64,000 nt of DNA from Leifsonia aquatica H1aii (GTDB taxonomy: Bacteria; Actinomycetota; Actinomycetes; Actinomycetales; Microbacteriaceae), in contig NZ_AYMR01000011.1 of assembly GCF_000633535.1 (NCBI RefSeq), positions 62,001 through 126,000 on the forward strand. Direction: 5' to 3'. Below the pieces are notes generated by a model. That model saw nothing but the letters and a program-made list of their open reading frames with translations, did not search any database and was not told where the DNA came from. The position numbers and the translations under genes were made by a program. This document shows, one piece after another, positions 31,791 to 40,794 of the stretch (its first letter is position 1; every line of letters starts with the position of its first letter).

Positions 31791-32342
31791 ATGAACTCGA
31801 CCTCCTCGCGCACCGTGTCCCTCGCCGTCGCCGGCCTGGCGGCTGCGGCCGCTCTCGCCTCGGGCGCCGCGCCCGCATCGGCCGCACCGGCGGCAGCGCA
31901 GTCCTGCTGGGTCAACGTGGACACCGGCGAGAGCCGGTGCTTCGACGCCGGCCTCGACCCGCTCGAGCAGATCGAGGTCGACACCGGCCGCCCCGTCGTC
32001 GCGGTTCCGACCGGGACGGGCGCGCGCTCGGCGGCTGCTGCCCCTGTTCCGTCCGCGACCGCCGCCAGCTACATCCTGGCGGTGGTCTACGACGGACTGA
32101 GCTACTCCGGGGCGAGCAACACGTACTTCACCAGCAACTCCGCCATCTGCAGCGGTCTCAGCTACGGCTACCCGTCGCTCGGCGCGTGGAACGATCGCAT
32201 CCAGTCGGTCGACTCGTACAACGGCTGCCTCACCACGCTGTACTGGGACGCCAACTACGGCGGCGCCGCCTACGGGCCGGTCGGCTCGAGCACGAACATC
32301 GGCAACATGCGCAGCAACGCCTCCTCCCTGCGGATCGGATAG
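31791..32342 (+). CDS. Secreted peptidase-inhibitor I36/crystallin-like protein
   Basis: 183 aa. Signal peptide (SLAVAGLAAAAALASGAAPASA), a short linker, and a C-terminal beta/gamma-crystallin-like domain (about 95-183): AVVYDGLSYSGASNTYF, NDRIQSVDSYNGCLTTLYWD, ANYGGAAYG and SNASSLRIG. The repeated Y-x-x-x-x-Y-x-G and W/I-x-S patterns are typical of this fold. Actinobacterial relatives are called I36-type inhibitors of metalloproteases, though a structural wall role is equally possible. Three Cys are present. The upstream gap (31524-31790) holds no gene and no convincing promoter. Confidence 0.75.
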   Translation: MNSTSSRTVSLAVAGLAAAAALASGAAPASAAPAAAQSCWVNVDTGESRCFDAGLDPLEQIEVDTGRPVVAVPTGTGARSAAAAPVPSATAASYILAVVYDGLSYSGASNTYFTSNSAICSGLSYGYPSLGAWNDRIQSVDSYNGCLTTLYWDANYGGAAYGPVGSSTNIGNMRSNASSLRIG

Positions 32343-32355
32343 CCGGACCGGGCCG

Positions 32356-33147
32356 CTACAGCATCCCGGTCAGCACTCCGCCGTCCGCGCGGAGGGCGGC
32401 GCCGTTCGTCGCGGACGCCAGCGGGCTCGCGAGGTAGGTGACGAGCTGCGCGATCTCGTCCGGCTCGATGAAGCGCTCGAGGAGGGTCGTGCGGTTCTGC
32501 TCGATGATCGCCTCCCGCATCGCCGCGGTGGGAACCGACCGCGCCGCGGCGATCGCCTCGACGGCGGCCGCGACGCCGTCCGAGTAGGTCGGACCGCCGA
32601 GGACGGTGTTGACCGTGACGGCGGTGCGCCGCGTGAGCTTGGCGAGGCCGTTGCCGAGTGCCAGCATCGCGGCCTTCGTCACGCCGTAGTGCACCATGTC
32701 CGCCGGGACGTTGACGCCGGACTCGCTGCTGACGAAGAGGATGCGCCCCCAGCCGCGCTCCAGCATGCCGCCGAGCAAGCGACGGGACGACCGCACCCCG
32801 CTCATCACGTTGACCTCGAAGTAGCGGGCCCACTCCGCATCGTCGACGGTCTCGAAATCGGCCAGACCGAACAGGCCGACATTGTTGACCAGGATGTCGA
32901 CCGGGCCGAGAGCGTCGAGCAGCCGCTCGACCTGCTCGGCGTCGGCGAAATCGGCGACGAGTCCGGACGGCTCCGCGCCGGGGTGCTCCCGCCGGAGCCG
33001 CGCGACGGCCGCATCCACGCGCTCCGCGTCTCGTCCGTTCACCGTCACCCGCACCCCCTCCGCGGTCAGCGCCGCGGCCACGGCGTAGCCGATCCCCTGG
33101 GTCGATCCGCTGACGAAGGCCGTCCTGCCCTGCAGTCCCAGCTCCAT
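32356..33147 (-). CDS. SDR-family oxidoreductase
   Basis: 263 aa. Nucleotide motif VSGSTQGIGYAVA, VNGRDAERVD after the second strand (Arg predicts NADPH), ILVNNVGLFG, Ser in VSSESGVN, and HYGVTKAAM with Tyr and Lys. The end ALRADGGVLTGML is typical. Substrate unknown. It is divergent from the MarR gene at 33267, and the 119-bp gap carries the large dyad 33197-33244, so it is very likely the target of that repressor. It may detoxify a reactive carbonyl or phenolic compound sensed by MarR. Confidence 0.88.
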   Translation of the reverse strand: MELGLQGRTAFVSGSTQGIGYAVAAALTAEGVRVTVNGRDAERVDAAVARLRREHPGAEPSGLVADFADAEQVERLLDALGPVDILVNNVGLFGLADFETVDDAEWARYFEVNVMSGVRSSRRLLGGMLERGWGRILFVSSESGVNVPADMVHYGVTKAAMLALGNGLAKLTRRTAVTVNTVLGGPTYSDGVAAAVEAIAAARSVPTAAMREAIIEQNRTTLLERFIEPDEIAQLVTYLASPLASATNGAALRADGGVLTGML

Positions 33148-33196
33148 GCTTCCTCGTCTCCGTTCTCGCCGCGCCGGGAGTCCGCTGCCCCCAGTC

Positions 33197-33244
33197 ACTT
33201 GCTCAGGCACGTCAATGTACGCCCATTGACTTGCCTGAGCAAGT
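33197..33244. promoter_or_regulatory. Double MarR operator between SDR and MarR genes
   Basis: A 21-base arm (33197-33217) and its complement (33224-33244), matching at 20 of 21 positions around a 6-base centre. Each arm contains its own palindrome: ACTTGC-CTGA-GCAAGT (33229-33244, perfect) and ACTTGC-TCAG-GCACGT (33197-33212, one mismatch). Two MarR dimers can therefore bind, one near each start. Confidence 0.8.
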
Positions 33245-33266
33245 CGCGAGGACCTAGGCTGCTGCC

Positions 33267-33758
33267 ATGTCGACCCCGCCGGAACGCGCCGCACTGAGCG
33301 GCGAGAAGCTGGAGGCGTGGGCCTCCCTCGCCACACTGCTGGAGCGCCTGCCCGCCGCGCTCGATGCGCAGCTGCAGCGGGACAGCGGCATCACGCACTT
33401 CGAGCACGGCGTGCTCTACGCGCTCGATGCCGCACCGGATCGGACGCTGCGGATGAGCGTGCTCGCCGGTTACGCGAGCTCGACCCTCTCCCGACTCTCG
33501 CGCGCCGTGACCCGCCTCGAGAAGAAGGGTTGGGTGCGTCGCCTGATCGACCCGTCCGACGGTCGGTTCACCCTGGCGATCCTCACGGATGCCGGGCATG
33601 ATGCGGTGGCGGCCTCCACCCCGGCGCACGAAGAACTCGTCGAGCGTCTCGTCTTCGACGCCCTCACCGCCGCTCAGGTCCGCCAGCTCGGCGCCATCAG
33701 CCGACGCATCTCGGCAGCGATCGACGACGCACCGGCGTGGCGGCCTCCTCCCGCGTGA
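33267..33758 (+). CDS. MarR-family repressor
   Basis: 163 aa winged-helix protein: LERLPAALDAQLQRDSGITHFE, MSVLAGYASSTLSRLSRAVTRLEKKGWVRRLIDPSDGRF (recognition helix and wing with the D-x-R-D/G-R turn), and a C-terminal dimer helix. TAGGCT lies only 6 nt before the ATG with TTGCCT 18 bases further up, and no ribosome site is near. The mRNA may therefore be leaderless, with transcription starting at or next to the ATG. It should repress itself and the divergent SDR through 33197-33244. Confidence 0.9.
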   Translation: MSTPPERAALSGEKLEAWASLATLLERLPAALDAQLQRDSGITHFEHGVLYALDAAPDRTLRMSVLAGYASSTLSRLSRAVTRLEKKGWVRRLIDPSDGRFTLAILTDAGHDAVAASTPAHEELVERLVFDALTAAQVRQLGAISRRISAAIDDAPAWRPPPA

Positions 33759-33788
33759 CCGCGGGTCGCCACTCCGGGTCGGGCGACC

Positions 33789-34415
33789 TCAGCGCGTGTA
33801 GGTGACGTGGACGACGCCGCTCTCGGCGATCTCCGACGTCACGGTGTACCCGAGGTCGAGGTCGCTCAGGCCGTCCCAGAGGCGCGCCCCCGCTCCGATG
33901 ATGATCGGCGCGACGGCGACATGGAGACGGTCGACCAGCCCGGCCGCCAGGTAGTCGCGGACGAGGGAGGCGCCCCCGCCGATCCGGACGTCGGCGTCGC
34001 CCGCCAGCTCCCGGGCGCGCTCCAGGGCCGCTTCCGGCGTGGTGGCCATGAACTCGAACCGGGTGCCGTTGTCGAACTCGATCGGCGCGCGCTCACGGTG
34101 GGTCAGCACCAGGAGCGGATAGCCGAACGGCGGCTCGTCGCCCCACCAGCCGCGCCAGTCCGGGTCGTCGGGGTGGGCGTGGAGACCGAACATCCCGGCG
34201 CCCATGACCTCGGCGCCGATGCCGTCGAAATAGGCGGCGGCGTAGCGGTCGTCGACGCCGGTGGTGCCGGCGCCGGACGTGTCGTGGAACACCCGCTCGC
34301 GGAACGTCCGCGTGGCGGTGTAGTGCTCGACCAGCCTCCCCCACTCCGCGCCCATCGGGTCCTCCGGCACGGCGACGCCGTCGAGCGAGATGTTGAGGTC
34401 GACGCGAACGGCCAT
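33789..34415 (-). CDS. RibD_C/dihydrofolate-reductase-like protein
   Basis: 208 aa with the fold of the RibD C-terminal reductase domain: RVDLNISLDGVAVPEDP at the start, EVMGAGMFGLHAHPDDP, YPLLVLTHRERAP, GDADVRIGGGASLVRDYLA (NADPH loop) and LHVAVAPIIIGAGARLWDGL. Stand-alone members are common in actinobacteria; their substrates are mostly unknown. The ATG at 34415 is preceded by GGAGG at suitable distance. It converges with the MarR gene; a 7-bp hairpin (GGTCGCC/GGCGACC, 33764-33788) between them may end both transcripts. Confidence 0.85.
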   Translation of the reverse strand: MAVRVDLNISLDGVAVPEDPMGAEWGRLVEHYTATRTFRERVFHDTSGAGTTGVDDRYAAAYFDGIGAEVMGAGMFGLHAHPDDPDWRGWWGDEPPFGYPLLVLTHRERAPIEFDNGTRFEFMATTPEAALERARELAGDADVRIGGGASLVRDYLAAGLVDRLHVAVAPIIIGAGARLWDGLSDLDLGYTVTSEIAESGVVHVTYTR

Positions 34416-34521
34416 GGGAGCCTCCTGGAGGGGTGGACGGACGCCCTCCAACCTGGCAGAACCGTGCGTCCCGGTCAACCGCCGGAGCCGTACACTGCCG
34501 GAAGGGGGAAGGAGTACGCGC

Positions 34522-34773
34522 ATGAGAGACAGGGAACCGCTCGACGTGCCGCTCCCGTACGGTCTTCCGGAGGATCCGCAGGAGCCGTACGTGAGCATCG
34601 TGGCGCCGAACATCGACAAGGTGTCCCGCGCCGGATTCGACGGGTCGACGGTGGCGGGACGCCGAGCGCGCCGCGGTTTCGTCATCGCCCTCGGCGTCGT
34701 CGTCGGGTGCGCGGCGATCGCCGGCATCGCGATGGCGGTGCAGCTGGTGCTCGACGGATGGACGGCGGGCTAG
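34522..34773 (+). CDS. Small single-span membrane protein of unknown function
   Basis: 83 aa. A Pro-rich cytoplasmic part (PLDVPLPYGLPEDPQEPYV), basic GRRARRG, then one helix (FVIALGVVVGCAAIAGIAMAV) and a short tail. AAGGAG lies 8 nt before the ATG, which supports that it is real. No family recognised. It stands alone between the RibD_C reductase (divergent) and the MFS gene. Confidence 0.65.
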   Translation: MRDREPLDVPLPYGLPEDPQEPYVSIVAPNIDKVSRAGFDGSTVAGRRARRGFVIALGVVVGCAAIAGIAMAVQLVLDGWTAG

Positions 34774-34869
34774 CCGCACCGCTCAGCCCCGCGGTCGAAT
34801 AGACCACTATGCGACCAGCTTGATACCATCGGTGACATCCCTGTCGGTGTTCGAGGAAGACGGTCCTGC

Positions 34870-36273
34870 GTGGCGCGAGCTCGCCCGGTGAACGAACGGT
34901 CGACGGCCGCGCGCTACATCGTCCGCTCCCCGCTGCTGCGCGGAGCCTTCATCAGCCTGGTCGTCTCCGGGATCGGCATCTCGGTCACCGCACCGCAGAT
35001 GACGCTGTTCCTGGTGCGGGAGCTGCACCTCACCGACGCCATGGCAGGCCTGTACTACCTGACCAACCTCGCCGCGCCGATCGCCGGCTATGTGGTGGGT
35101 TCCCTCTCCGACCGCGCGGGCTCCCGCCTGCTCGTGTTCCGGCTCTCGGCCGTCGCGGGCTTCGTGGGCTGGACTCTGATGGCGTTCGCGAACCAGACGT
35201 GGATGCCGTTCGCGATCAACATCCTCCTCCTCAGCGTGGCGGGGGCCGGCGCCGCACAGCTGCAGGCGGCTGTGCGGGACGAGCTCAGCCGGCGCCCCAC
35301 CCCGGTCGACAACCAGGTCGTCGCGGTGATGCGGATGGCGATGGCGTTCGGGTGGATCATCGGTCCGGTGATCGGCGCCGTGCTCGGCGCCGTGATCGGG
35401 CTGCGGCCGCTGCTGCTCGCGACCGGCGTCAGCATCTTGCTGTCGATCGTGCCCCTGATCGGCGCCCGCACGGCGCGCCCCCTGCCGGGGCCGGCGCCCG
35501 CCCCGCAGGATGAGACGCTGCCACTGGTCGCCGAGGGAGCCGCGGAGCCGCTCACCGCCCCCGCCGCACGCACCCCCTCGATGGTGCCCCTGCTGCTCTT
35601 CACCGGCATCTACGTGCTCATCATGTGCGGGGAGACCGTCAAGCTCGCCTACCTGCCGCTCTACCTGGACGGCGAGCTGCACGTGGACGCGGGTGTGCGC
35701 GGCGCGATCATCGGCTTCCAACCACTCGTCGAGGTGGCCCTGATGCCGGTGGCCGCGAAGCTGGCCGACCGTTTCGGGATCGCCCCGGTGCTGTTCGCGG
35801 GGGCGGCGATGGCCATCGGCGCGCACGCCTGCTACGCCTCGGCGGACGCGTTCGCCCAGCCCCTCGCGCCCCTCATCGCCGGCCAGGTGCTGATGGCCGG
35901 GGTGATCGCGACGTTCGGGGTCCTCGGGGTGACGGTGGCCCAGCGGTTCCATCCGACACGGGTCGGGATGGCCTCCAGCGTCTTCCTGAGCGCGTTCGCG
36001 ATCAACGCGGCCGTCGGAGGCTTCCTCGGGAGCGTTGGCACCGCCTGGCTGGGCCTGCCTGCCGTGTTCTGGATCCCCTCCGCGATCGCGGCGGCGGGCG
36101 CGATCGCGCTCGTCGTCCTGAACCGCTACGTGCCGCTGGACACCGGCGGGCCCCACCACACGGATGCGTCGCCGTCTGCGGTCCCCTCCCGGGACGCCGT
36201 GGACGTCGTGGACGGCGAGGACGGCGAGGACGCCGAGGCCGCCGTCACCGGCTGCCGCCCGTCGAACGAGTGA
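34870..36273 (+). CDS. MFS exporter (sugar-efflux SetA-like)
   Basis: 467 aa with 12 predicted helices. GSLSDRAGSRLLVFRLS after helix 2 is the MFS A-motif; a long central loop (about 195-240) separates the halves; AAKLADRFGIAPVLF is the second copy. Overall order resembles the SetA/B sugar-efflux group. GTG start at 34870 has GAGGA about 12 nt upstream; GTG 34888 is possible. The end is an acidic tail (DGEDGEDAEAAV). Substrate cannot be told; the neighbours give no clue. Confidence 0.85.
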   Translation: MARARPVNERSTAARYIVRSPLLRGAFISLVVSGIGISVTAPQMTLFLVRELHLTDAMAGLYYLTNLAAPIAGYVVGSLSDRAGSRLLVFRLSAVAGFVGWTLMAFANQTWMPFAINILLLSVAGAGAAQLQAAVRDELSRRPTPVDNQVVAVMRMAMAFGWIIGPVIGAVLGAVIGLRPLLLATGVSILLSIVPLIGARTARPLPGPAPAPQDETLPLVAEGAAEPLTAPAARTPSMVPLLLFTGIYVLIMCGETVKLAYLPLYLDGELHVDAGVRGAIIGFQPLVEVALMPVAAKLADRFGIAPVLFAGAAMAIGAHACYASADAFAQPLAPLIAGQVLMAGVIATFGVLGVTVAQRFHPTRVGMASSVFLSAFAINAAVGGFLGSVGTAWLGLPAVFWIPSAIAAAGAIALVVLNRYVPLDTGGPHHTDASPSAVPSRDAVDVVDGEDGEDAEAAVTGCRPSNE

Positions 36274-36366
36274 CCGTCCGCCGGGGTGGACGGCTCGGAC
36301 CTCTCGCCACCGCCCCGCCATCGGCGGCAGACTTCTCGACGTGGACGAATCCGAGGAGGAGAGCCG

Positions 36367-36777
36367 ATGAGCGCAGGAACACAGGACGACCCGTGGCGGC
36401 TGACCACGGCGCCGGGGACGTCCGAATACACGATGTGGCGCGACGACGCCGCCGACCCGCCCGCGCTGATCTGCCAGGTCGGCTCGACCCGGCTGAGCTA
36501 CCGCGCCGAGGCGATCGACGACCTCGCCGCCTGGCTGCGGGAGCAGGGCGACTGGGTCGCGCTCGGCGCTGCGGATGAGAACAAGGCGGCCGCCGACGGG
36601 ACCGTGGAGGCCTGGGGACGCGACGCGAGCAATCCCGTGGGCGGTTGGTACGGCCTCCGGAAGGGCTACCGCGGCCGGTTCGGGATGTACCTGCCGCCGT
36701 TGCTCGAGGCGCTGGGGCTGATCGAGCTCACGCACGAGGCGCGCAACAACAGGGCCAGGGCCCTCCCGGCGTCGTGA
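36367..36777 (+). CDS. Conserved hypothetical protein (about 136 aa)
   Basis: 136 aa, soluble, acidic at the start, with GTSEYTMWRD, ALICQVGSTRLSYRAEAIDDLAAWLREQGDW and a basic YGLRKGYRGRFGMYLPPLLEALGL. A strong GAGGAGGAG site lies before the ATG. The pattern of strands followed by a helix near the C-terminus resembles small actinobacterial proteins of unknown role. Ends just before the terminator 36783-36815. Confidence 0.7.
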   Translation: MSAGTQDDPWRLTTAPGTSEYTMWRDDAADPPALICQVGSTRLSYRAEAIDDLAAWLREQGDWVALGAADENKAAADGTVEAWGRDASNPVGGWYGLRKGYRGRFGMYLPPLLEALGLIELTHEARNNRARALPAS

Positions 36778-36782
36778 CGTTC

Positions 36783-36815
36783 GCGGTGCCCGGCGCGTCG
36801 CGCGCCGGGCACCGC
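36783..36815. terminator. Bidirectional terminator hairpin
   Basis: Perfect 15-bp stem GCGGTGCCCGGCGCG and its complement with a 3-base loop, between the convergent stops at 36777 and 36821. Confidence 0.8.
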
Positions 36816-36820
36816 ACCGC

Positions 36821-38926
36821 TCACTCCTCCGCCCGTGCCCCGCGGCGGTTCGGCTGCTCCACCGGCGCCGCGTCGAGGAACGACCGGGCCACGATCGCGC
36901 CGTCCGCGTCGGTCAGCCAGAGCAGCAGGCGCGCGGGGCCGGTGACGGCGGGGGCGGTGATCGTCACGGCGTCCGAGAGGGTGAACGGTGTCACCACGAT
37001 CTCGCCGCTGGAGGCGGCCGGGTCGGTGCGGACCGCGGCCGCCGAGGCGCCGTCGACCGGCGCACCCGCGGGGAGCCAGGCGGCGTGCAGGCGCCCGCGC
37101 AGCGGGCCCGGCCCGTGGTGCGACACGCGGACCGCCACGGTGACCGGCTCCTCCGGCGGCTCGAGGTCCGCCCCGGCGCGCAGCGGCAGCAGGTCGAGGA
37201 CCAGCACGGTCTCGGCGTTCACGTCCGCGGGGATGCACCCGCCCCAGTCCTTCGCGCGACGGTCGGTGGTGAGCAGACCGGCGGCCTCATGCTCCACGTC
37301 GGCGAACTCGGTGTAGACGTAGCCGGCGAACCGGTCGTGACGACGCAGCTCCTGGGTCTCCCACCGCAGATGCCAGGCGCGCTCCAGGCTGGTGAAGCCC
37401 TCGCCGTACTCGCTGTTGACGATCGGGACGCCGGAGCGCGGGACCGCGTCGGAGGCGTAGAACGGCTTGTCGACGACGAAGTCGGGACCGAGGCGCACCG
37501 GGAAGCTCTGCTGCGTGCCGTCCGCCATCGCGGCGAGCATCCGCCGCCACTCGGCGATGCTCGGCTCGTAGTAGTGCCAGTCGACGAGGTCGGTGCGCAC
37601 GTGCGACCAGCCGGAGTTCTCCACGATCGGCCGGGTGTCGTCGAGCGCACGCAGGGTGTCGTAGGCGTGCGCGGCGGCGCGGGCGCGCTCCGGGCTGCCC
37701 GGGATGTCCCAATCCAGCCCCCACTCCTCGTTGTAGAGCCCCCAGATGACGATGGACGGATGGTTGCCGTCGCGCTCGACCAGCGACGGGAGCTGGGCCT
37801 CGAACGCGGCGGCCGCTTCGTCGGAGAAGCGGCTCGGGCACGGCGGCTCCGCCCAGACCAGCATCCCGCTCACATCGGCCTCGTGCAGCCACAGGGGCTC
37901 CTCGAACTTCAAGTGCTTGCGGACGAGGTTGTAGCCGAGCTCGCGCGCAAGGGCGACGTCGGCACGCAGCGCGGACGCGTCGGGTGCCGTCAGCCCGGTC
38001 TCGGGCCAGTAGCCCTGGTCGAGCACCCCCCGCATGAAGAAGCGCTCCCCGTTCAGGAAGAGCTGCTCGCCCCTGGTCTCGATGCGGCGCAGGCCTGTCG
38101 TCGCGACGACCGTGTCGGCGGCCTCGCCGTCGCCGACGACGACCTCCACCCGGTAGAGGTGCGGGTCGGCCGGGGACCACAGGCGCGGTGCCGTGAGCTC
38201 GAGGCGACCGGTCGCCCGGCCCGCGGCGTCCGCGCGGAGTTCGACGTTCTCTCCGGTCGCGAGCACCCGCGCACGGACGATCGCTCCGGCCGGCGCATCG
38301 CCGGCGGTCTGGACGGCGATGTCGATCCCGGTGAGGCTGTCGCCGCGGAGCACGACCGAGCGGGCGTAGGTGCGCCCGCGGGCCTCGAGCCACACCGACT
38401 GCCAGATGCCCGACGTCGGGGTGAACGAGACCCCGTCGTAGTCGTCGCGCGGGATGGAGCGCTGCTTGCCGTGCGGGATGGCGCGCTTGTCCGCGGGGGC
38501 GTCGACGGCGACGGACAGCTCGGACGGGATGCCGGGCACCAGCGTGTCGGTGACGTCGAACTCGAACGACTCGGAGCCTCCGGTGTGCTCCCCCACGATG
38601 CTCCCGTCGACGCGGACCACCGCGTGGTGGTGGACGGCGCCGAAGCTGAGCACGACACGCGCTCCGGTCCAGTCCTCCGGCACGACGACCGTGCGCCGGT
38701 AGACGGCGTGCTCCAGCCAGGTGCGGTTCACCCCCGACGCCGTCGTCTCCCAGGCGAAGGGCACCGTGATCGTGCGTGCGGCATCGGCGGCGTCGAAGTC
38801 CCAGATCCCGTTGAGCGTGAGCCAGCGGTCGGAGCGGTCGAGATCCGGCCGCGGATACTCCGAGCGCGGCTGATCCGGGGTCGCCCGCGCCGCGGTGACG
38901 ACGGAGTCGGTCGGGGAGAGTGTCAT
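36821..38926 (-). CDS. Glycoside hydrolase family 2 enzyme (beta-galactosidase/beta-glucuronidase-like)
   Basis: 701 aa. Sugar-binding domain (about 30-170: LNGIWDF, YRRTVVVPEDW, PTSGIWQSVWLEA), Ig-like domain, and a TIM barrel with LFLNGERFFMRGV, YNLVRKHLKF, the acid/base VIWGLYNEEWG and the nucleophile region VPIVNSEYGEG. A short C-terminal beta domain follows. No signal peptide, so it acts inside on imported oligosaccharide. Last gene of the LacI-controlled importer operon: its ATG is 2 bp after the permease stop, with AAAGG overlapping that stop. Exact sugar unknown (galactoside, glucuronide or arabinopyranoside). Confidence 0.9.
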   Translation of the reverse strand: MTLSPTDSVVTAARATPDQPRSEYPRPDLDRSDRWLTLNGIWDFDAADAARTITVPFAWETTASGVNRTWLEHAVYRRTVVVPEDWTGARVVLSFGAVHHHAVVRVDGSIVGEHTGGSESFEFDVTDTLVPGIPSELSVAVDAPADKRAIPHGKQRSIPRDDYDGVSFTPTSGIWQSVWLEARGRTYARSVVLRGDSLTGIDIAVQTAGDAPAGAIVRARVLATGENVELRADAAGRATGRLELTAPRLWSPADPHLYRVEVVVGDGEAADTVVATTGLRRIETRGEQLFLNGERFFMRGVLDQGYWPETGLTAPDASALRADVALARELGYNLVRKHLKFEEPLWLHEADVSGMLVWAEPPCPSRFSDEAAAAFEAQLPSLVERDGNHPSIVIWGLYNEEWGLDWDIPGSPERARAAAHAYDTLRALDDTRPIVENSGWSHVRTDLVDWHYYEPSIAEWRRMLAAMADGTQQSFPVRLGPDFVVDKPFYASDAVPRSGVPIVNSEYGEGFTSLERAWHLRWETQELRRHDRFAGYVYTEFADVEHEAAGLLTTDRRAKDWGGCIPADVNAETVLVLDLLPLRAGADLEPPEEPVTVAVRVSHHGPGPLRGRLHAAWLPAGAPVDGASAAAVRTDPAASSGEIVVTPFTLSDAVTITAPAVTGPARLLLWLTDADGAIVARSFLDAAPVEQPNRRGARAEE

Positions 38927-38928
38927 GT

Positions 38929-39864
38929 TCAGCCTTTCACGCTGCCGGCGAGGATGCCGTTGATGAAGTGACGCTGGAGCACGATGAAGAGCACCAGCAG
39001 GGGGACGAGGGCGATCGAGCTCGCGGCGAGCAGCTCGCCGGTGACGGTGGCGTAGTCGGCACCGATGCGATTGCCCGTGATGTTCTGCGCCAGGGTCGAG
39101 AGCACGACCTGGAGGGTGGCCATCCGGTCGGAACTCGCCACGACCACCGGCCACACGAAGTCGTTGTAGATGTTCATGATCGTGAGCACGGCGAGACCCG
39201 CCAGCCCGGGGCGGATGACCGGCACGACGATGCGCCAGAAGATCCCGAGCTCACCGCAGCCGTCGACCCGCGCGGCGTCGAGCAGCTCGTCCGGGACGGC
39301 GCTGATCACCTGCCGCATCCAGAAGATCGCGAAGGCGTCGACGGAGCCGGGCAGGATGAGCGCCTGGTAGGTGTTCACCCAGCCGAAGGTCTTCATCTCC
39401 AGCAGCAGGGGGATGATGAGCACGATCGTCGGGAGCATCAGGGTGACGAGCACCGCGCCGAAGATCAGGTTCTTGCCGACGAACTCGTACTTCGCGAAGG
39501 CGTACGCCGCGAGCGGCGCGAACACCAGCGTGATCGCCCCCTTGACCACGAGCACGATGGCCGTGTTCAGGAAGCCCTGCCCGATCGGCACGTCGTGGAG
39601 CATGGCGGCGAAGTTGTCCAGCGTGAACGTCGAGGGGTCGAAGCCGAGCGGGTCGCGGATGATGTCGTTCGCCGGTTTGAACGCCGACAGGATCGCCCAC
39701 GCCACCGGGGCCAGGAACGCGACCAGGAGCACGAGGAGGAACGCGTGCGATCCGATGCGCGGCCGCGCCCGGCGGCCTCGGCGTTCGGAAGACGGGTCGG
39801 GGGTCGGCGACGTCACGGTCGGAGCCGTTCCCGCGGGACCGTCGAGGACGGTGGAAGCAGCCAT
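38929..39864 (-). CDS. ABC sugar transporter permease (MalG-type)
   Basis: 311 aa. Ser/Thr/Pro-rich start, first helix (HAFLLVLLVAFLAPVAWAIL), and the EAA-type loop LLDAARVDGCGELGIFWRIVVP before the last helices. Ends NGILAGSVKG, a common MalG-type ending. Partner of the permease 2 bp upstream at 39867. Part of the binding protein-permease-permease-GH2 operon under LacI control. Confidence 0.92.
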   Translation of the reverse strand: MAASTVLDGPAGTAPTVTSPTPDPSSERRGRRARPRIGSHAFLLVLLVAFLAPVAWAILSAFKPANDIIRDPLGFDPSTFTLDNFAAMLHDVPIGQGFLNTAIVLVVKGAITLVFAPLAAYAFAKYEFVGKNLIFGAVLVTLMLPTIVLIIPLLLEMKTFGWVNTYQALILPGSVDAFAIFWMRQVISAVPDELLDAARVDGCGELGIFWRIVVPVIRPGLAGLAVLTIMNIYNDFVWPVVVASSDRMATLQVVLSTLAQNITGNRIGADYATVTGELLAASSIALVPLLVLFIVLQRHFINGILAGSVKG

Positions 39865-39866
39865 GA

Positions 39867-40781
39867 TCAGTCCTTCGCTCGGAGCAGCCGGACGAAGAAC
39901 AGCGACAGGATCATCACGAGGATGACGAGCAGGAACGAATTCGCCGCGCCGGTTCCGAGGTCCGCTCGGGTGATGTGGTTGTAGAGGTAGTAGCCGGCCG
40001 TGGTCGTCGAGTTGTAGGGGCCGCCCTGGGTGACGACGAACGGCTCCGCGAACATCTGGAACACGGCCAGGGTCTGCAGCACCACCGCGAACATGATGGT
40101 GCGGCGCAGCAGCGGCACGGTGATGCTCCAGAGCTGCCGGACGGGGGACGCCCCGTCGAGATCGGCTGCCTCGTACATGGAGCGGTCGATGGACTGCAGA
40201 CCCGAGAGGAGGATGATCACGATGAATCCCGTGGTCTTCCAGAGGAAGAGCAGGGCGAGCGTCGGCTTGGCCCACGCGCTCGTGGTGAGCCAGCCGACGT
40301 CCGGCAGGCCCACCAGGCCGAGCAGCGCGTTGACGGCGCCGTGGTCCTGGTCGAACAGCACCACCCAGATCTGCGCGACGGCGACCAGGGGCGTGACGAA
40401 CGGGACGATGAAGGCGACCCGGTACATCCCGCGCATCCGCAGCTTGGCCGAGTCGAGCAGCACCGCGACGACGACGGCGAGCGCCATCTGGATCGGCACG
40501 ATCAGCACCCAGAGCACGGCCGAGTTGCCGAGCGAGCTCCAGAAGGCGGGGCTGCCGAGGAGGTAGGCGTAGTTGCCCCAGCCCACCCACTCCGCGGCAC
40601 CGGTCCCGTGCCAGTTCGTGAAGCTCAGCCGCGCGGTGAAGATCAACGGGTACACGCTGAACGCGAGGAAGATCAGCACGAACGGCATCACGAAGAGGTA
40701 CGGGGCGATACGGCGTCGCAGCCGGGGGCCGCTGAGGCGGCGTCGCGACCGGGCCGCGGAGGGGAGGGCGGTGCTCGTCAT
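39867..40781 (-). CDS. ABC sugar transporter permease (MalF-type)
   Basis: 304 aa with a basic start (RSRRRLSGPRLRRR), first helix (PYLFVMPFVLIFLAFSVYPLIF), RGMYRVAFIVPFVTPLVAVA and EAA loop YEAADLDGASPVRQLWSITVP. Follows the binding-protein gene after 13 bp. No ATPase gene is present nearby, as with the importer at the left end. Confidence 0.92.
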   Translation of the reverse strand: MTSTALPSAARSRRRLSGPRLRRRIAPYLFVMPFVLIFLAFSVYPLIFTARLSFTNWHGTGAAEWVGWGNYAYLLGSPAFWSSLGNSAVLWVLIVPIQMALAVVVAVLLDSAKLRMRGMYRVAFIVPFVTPLVAVAQIWVVLFDQDHGAVNALLGLVGLPDVGWLTTSAWAKPTLALLFLWKTTGFIVIILLSGLQSIDRSMYEAADLDGASPVRQLWSITVPLLRRTIMFAVVLQTLAVFQMFAEPFVVTQGGPYNSTTTAGYYLYNHITRADLGTGAANSFLLVILVMILSLFFVRLLRAKD

Positions 40782-40794
40782 CGTTCTCGGGCGC

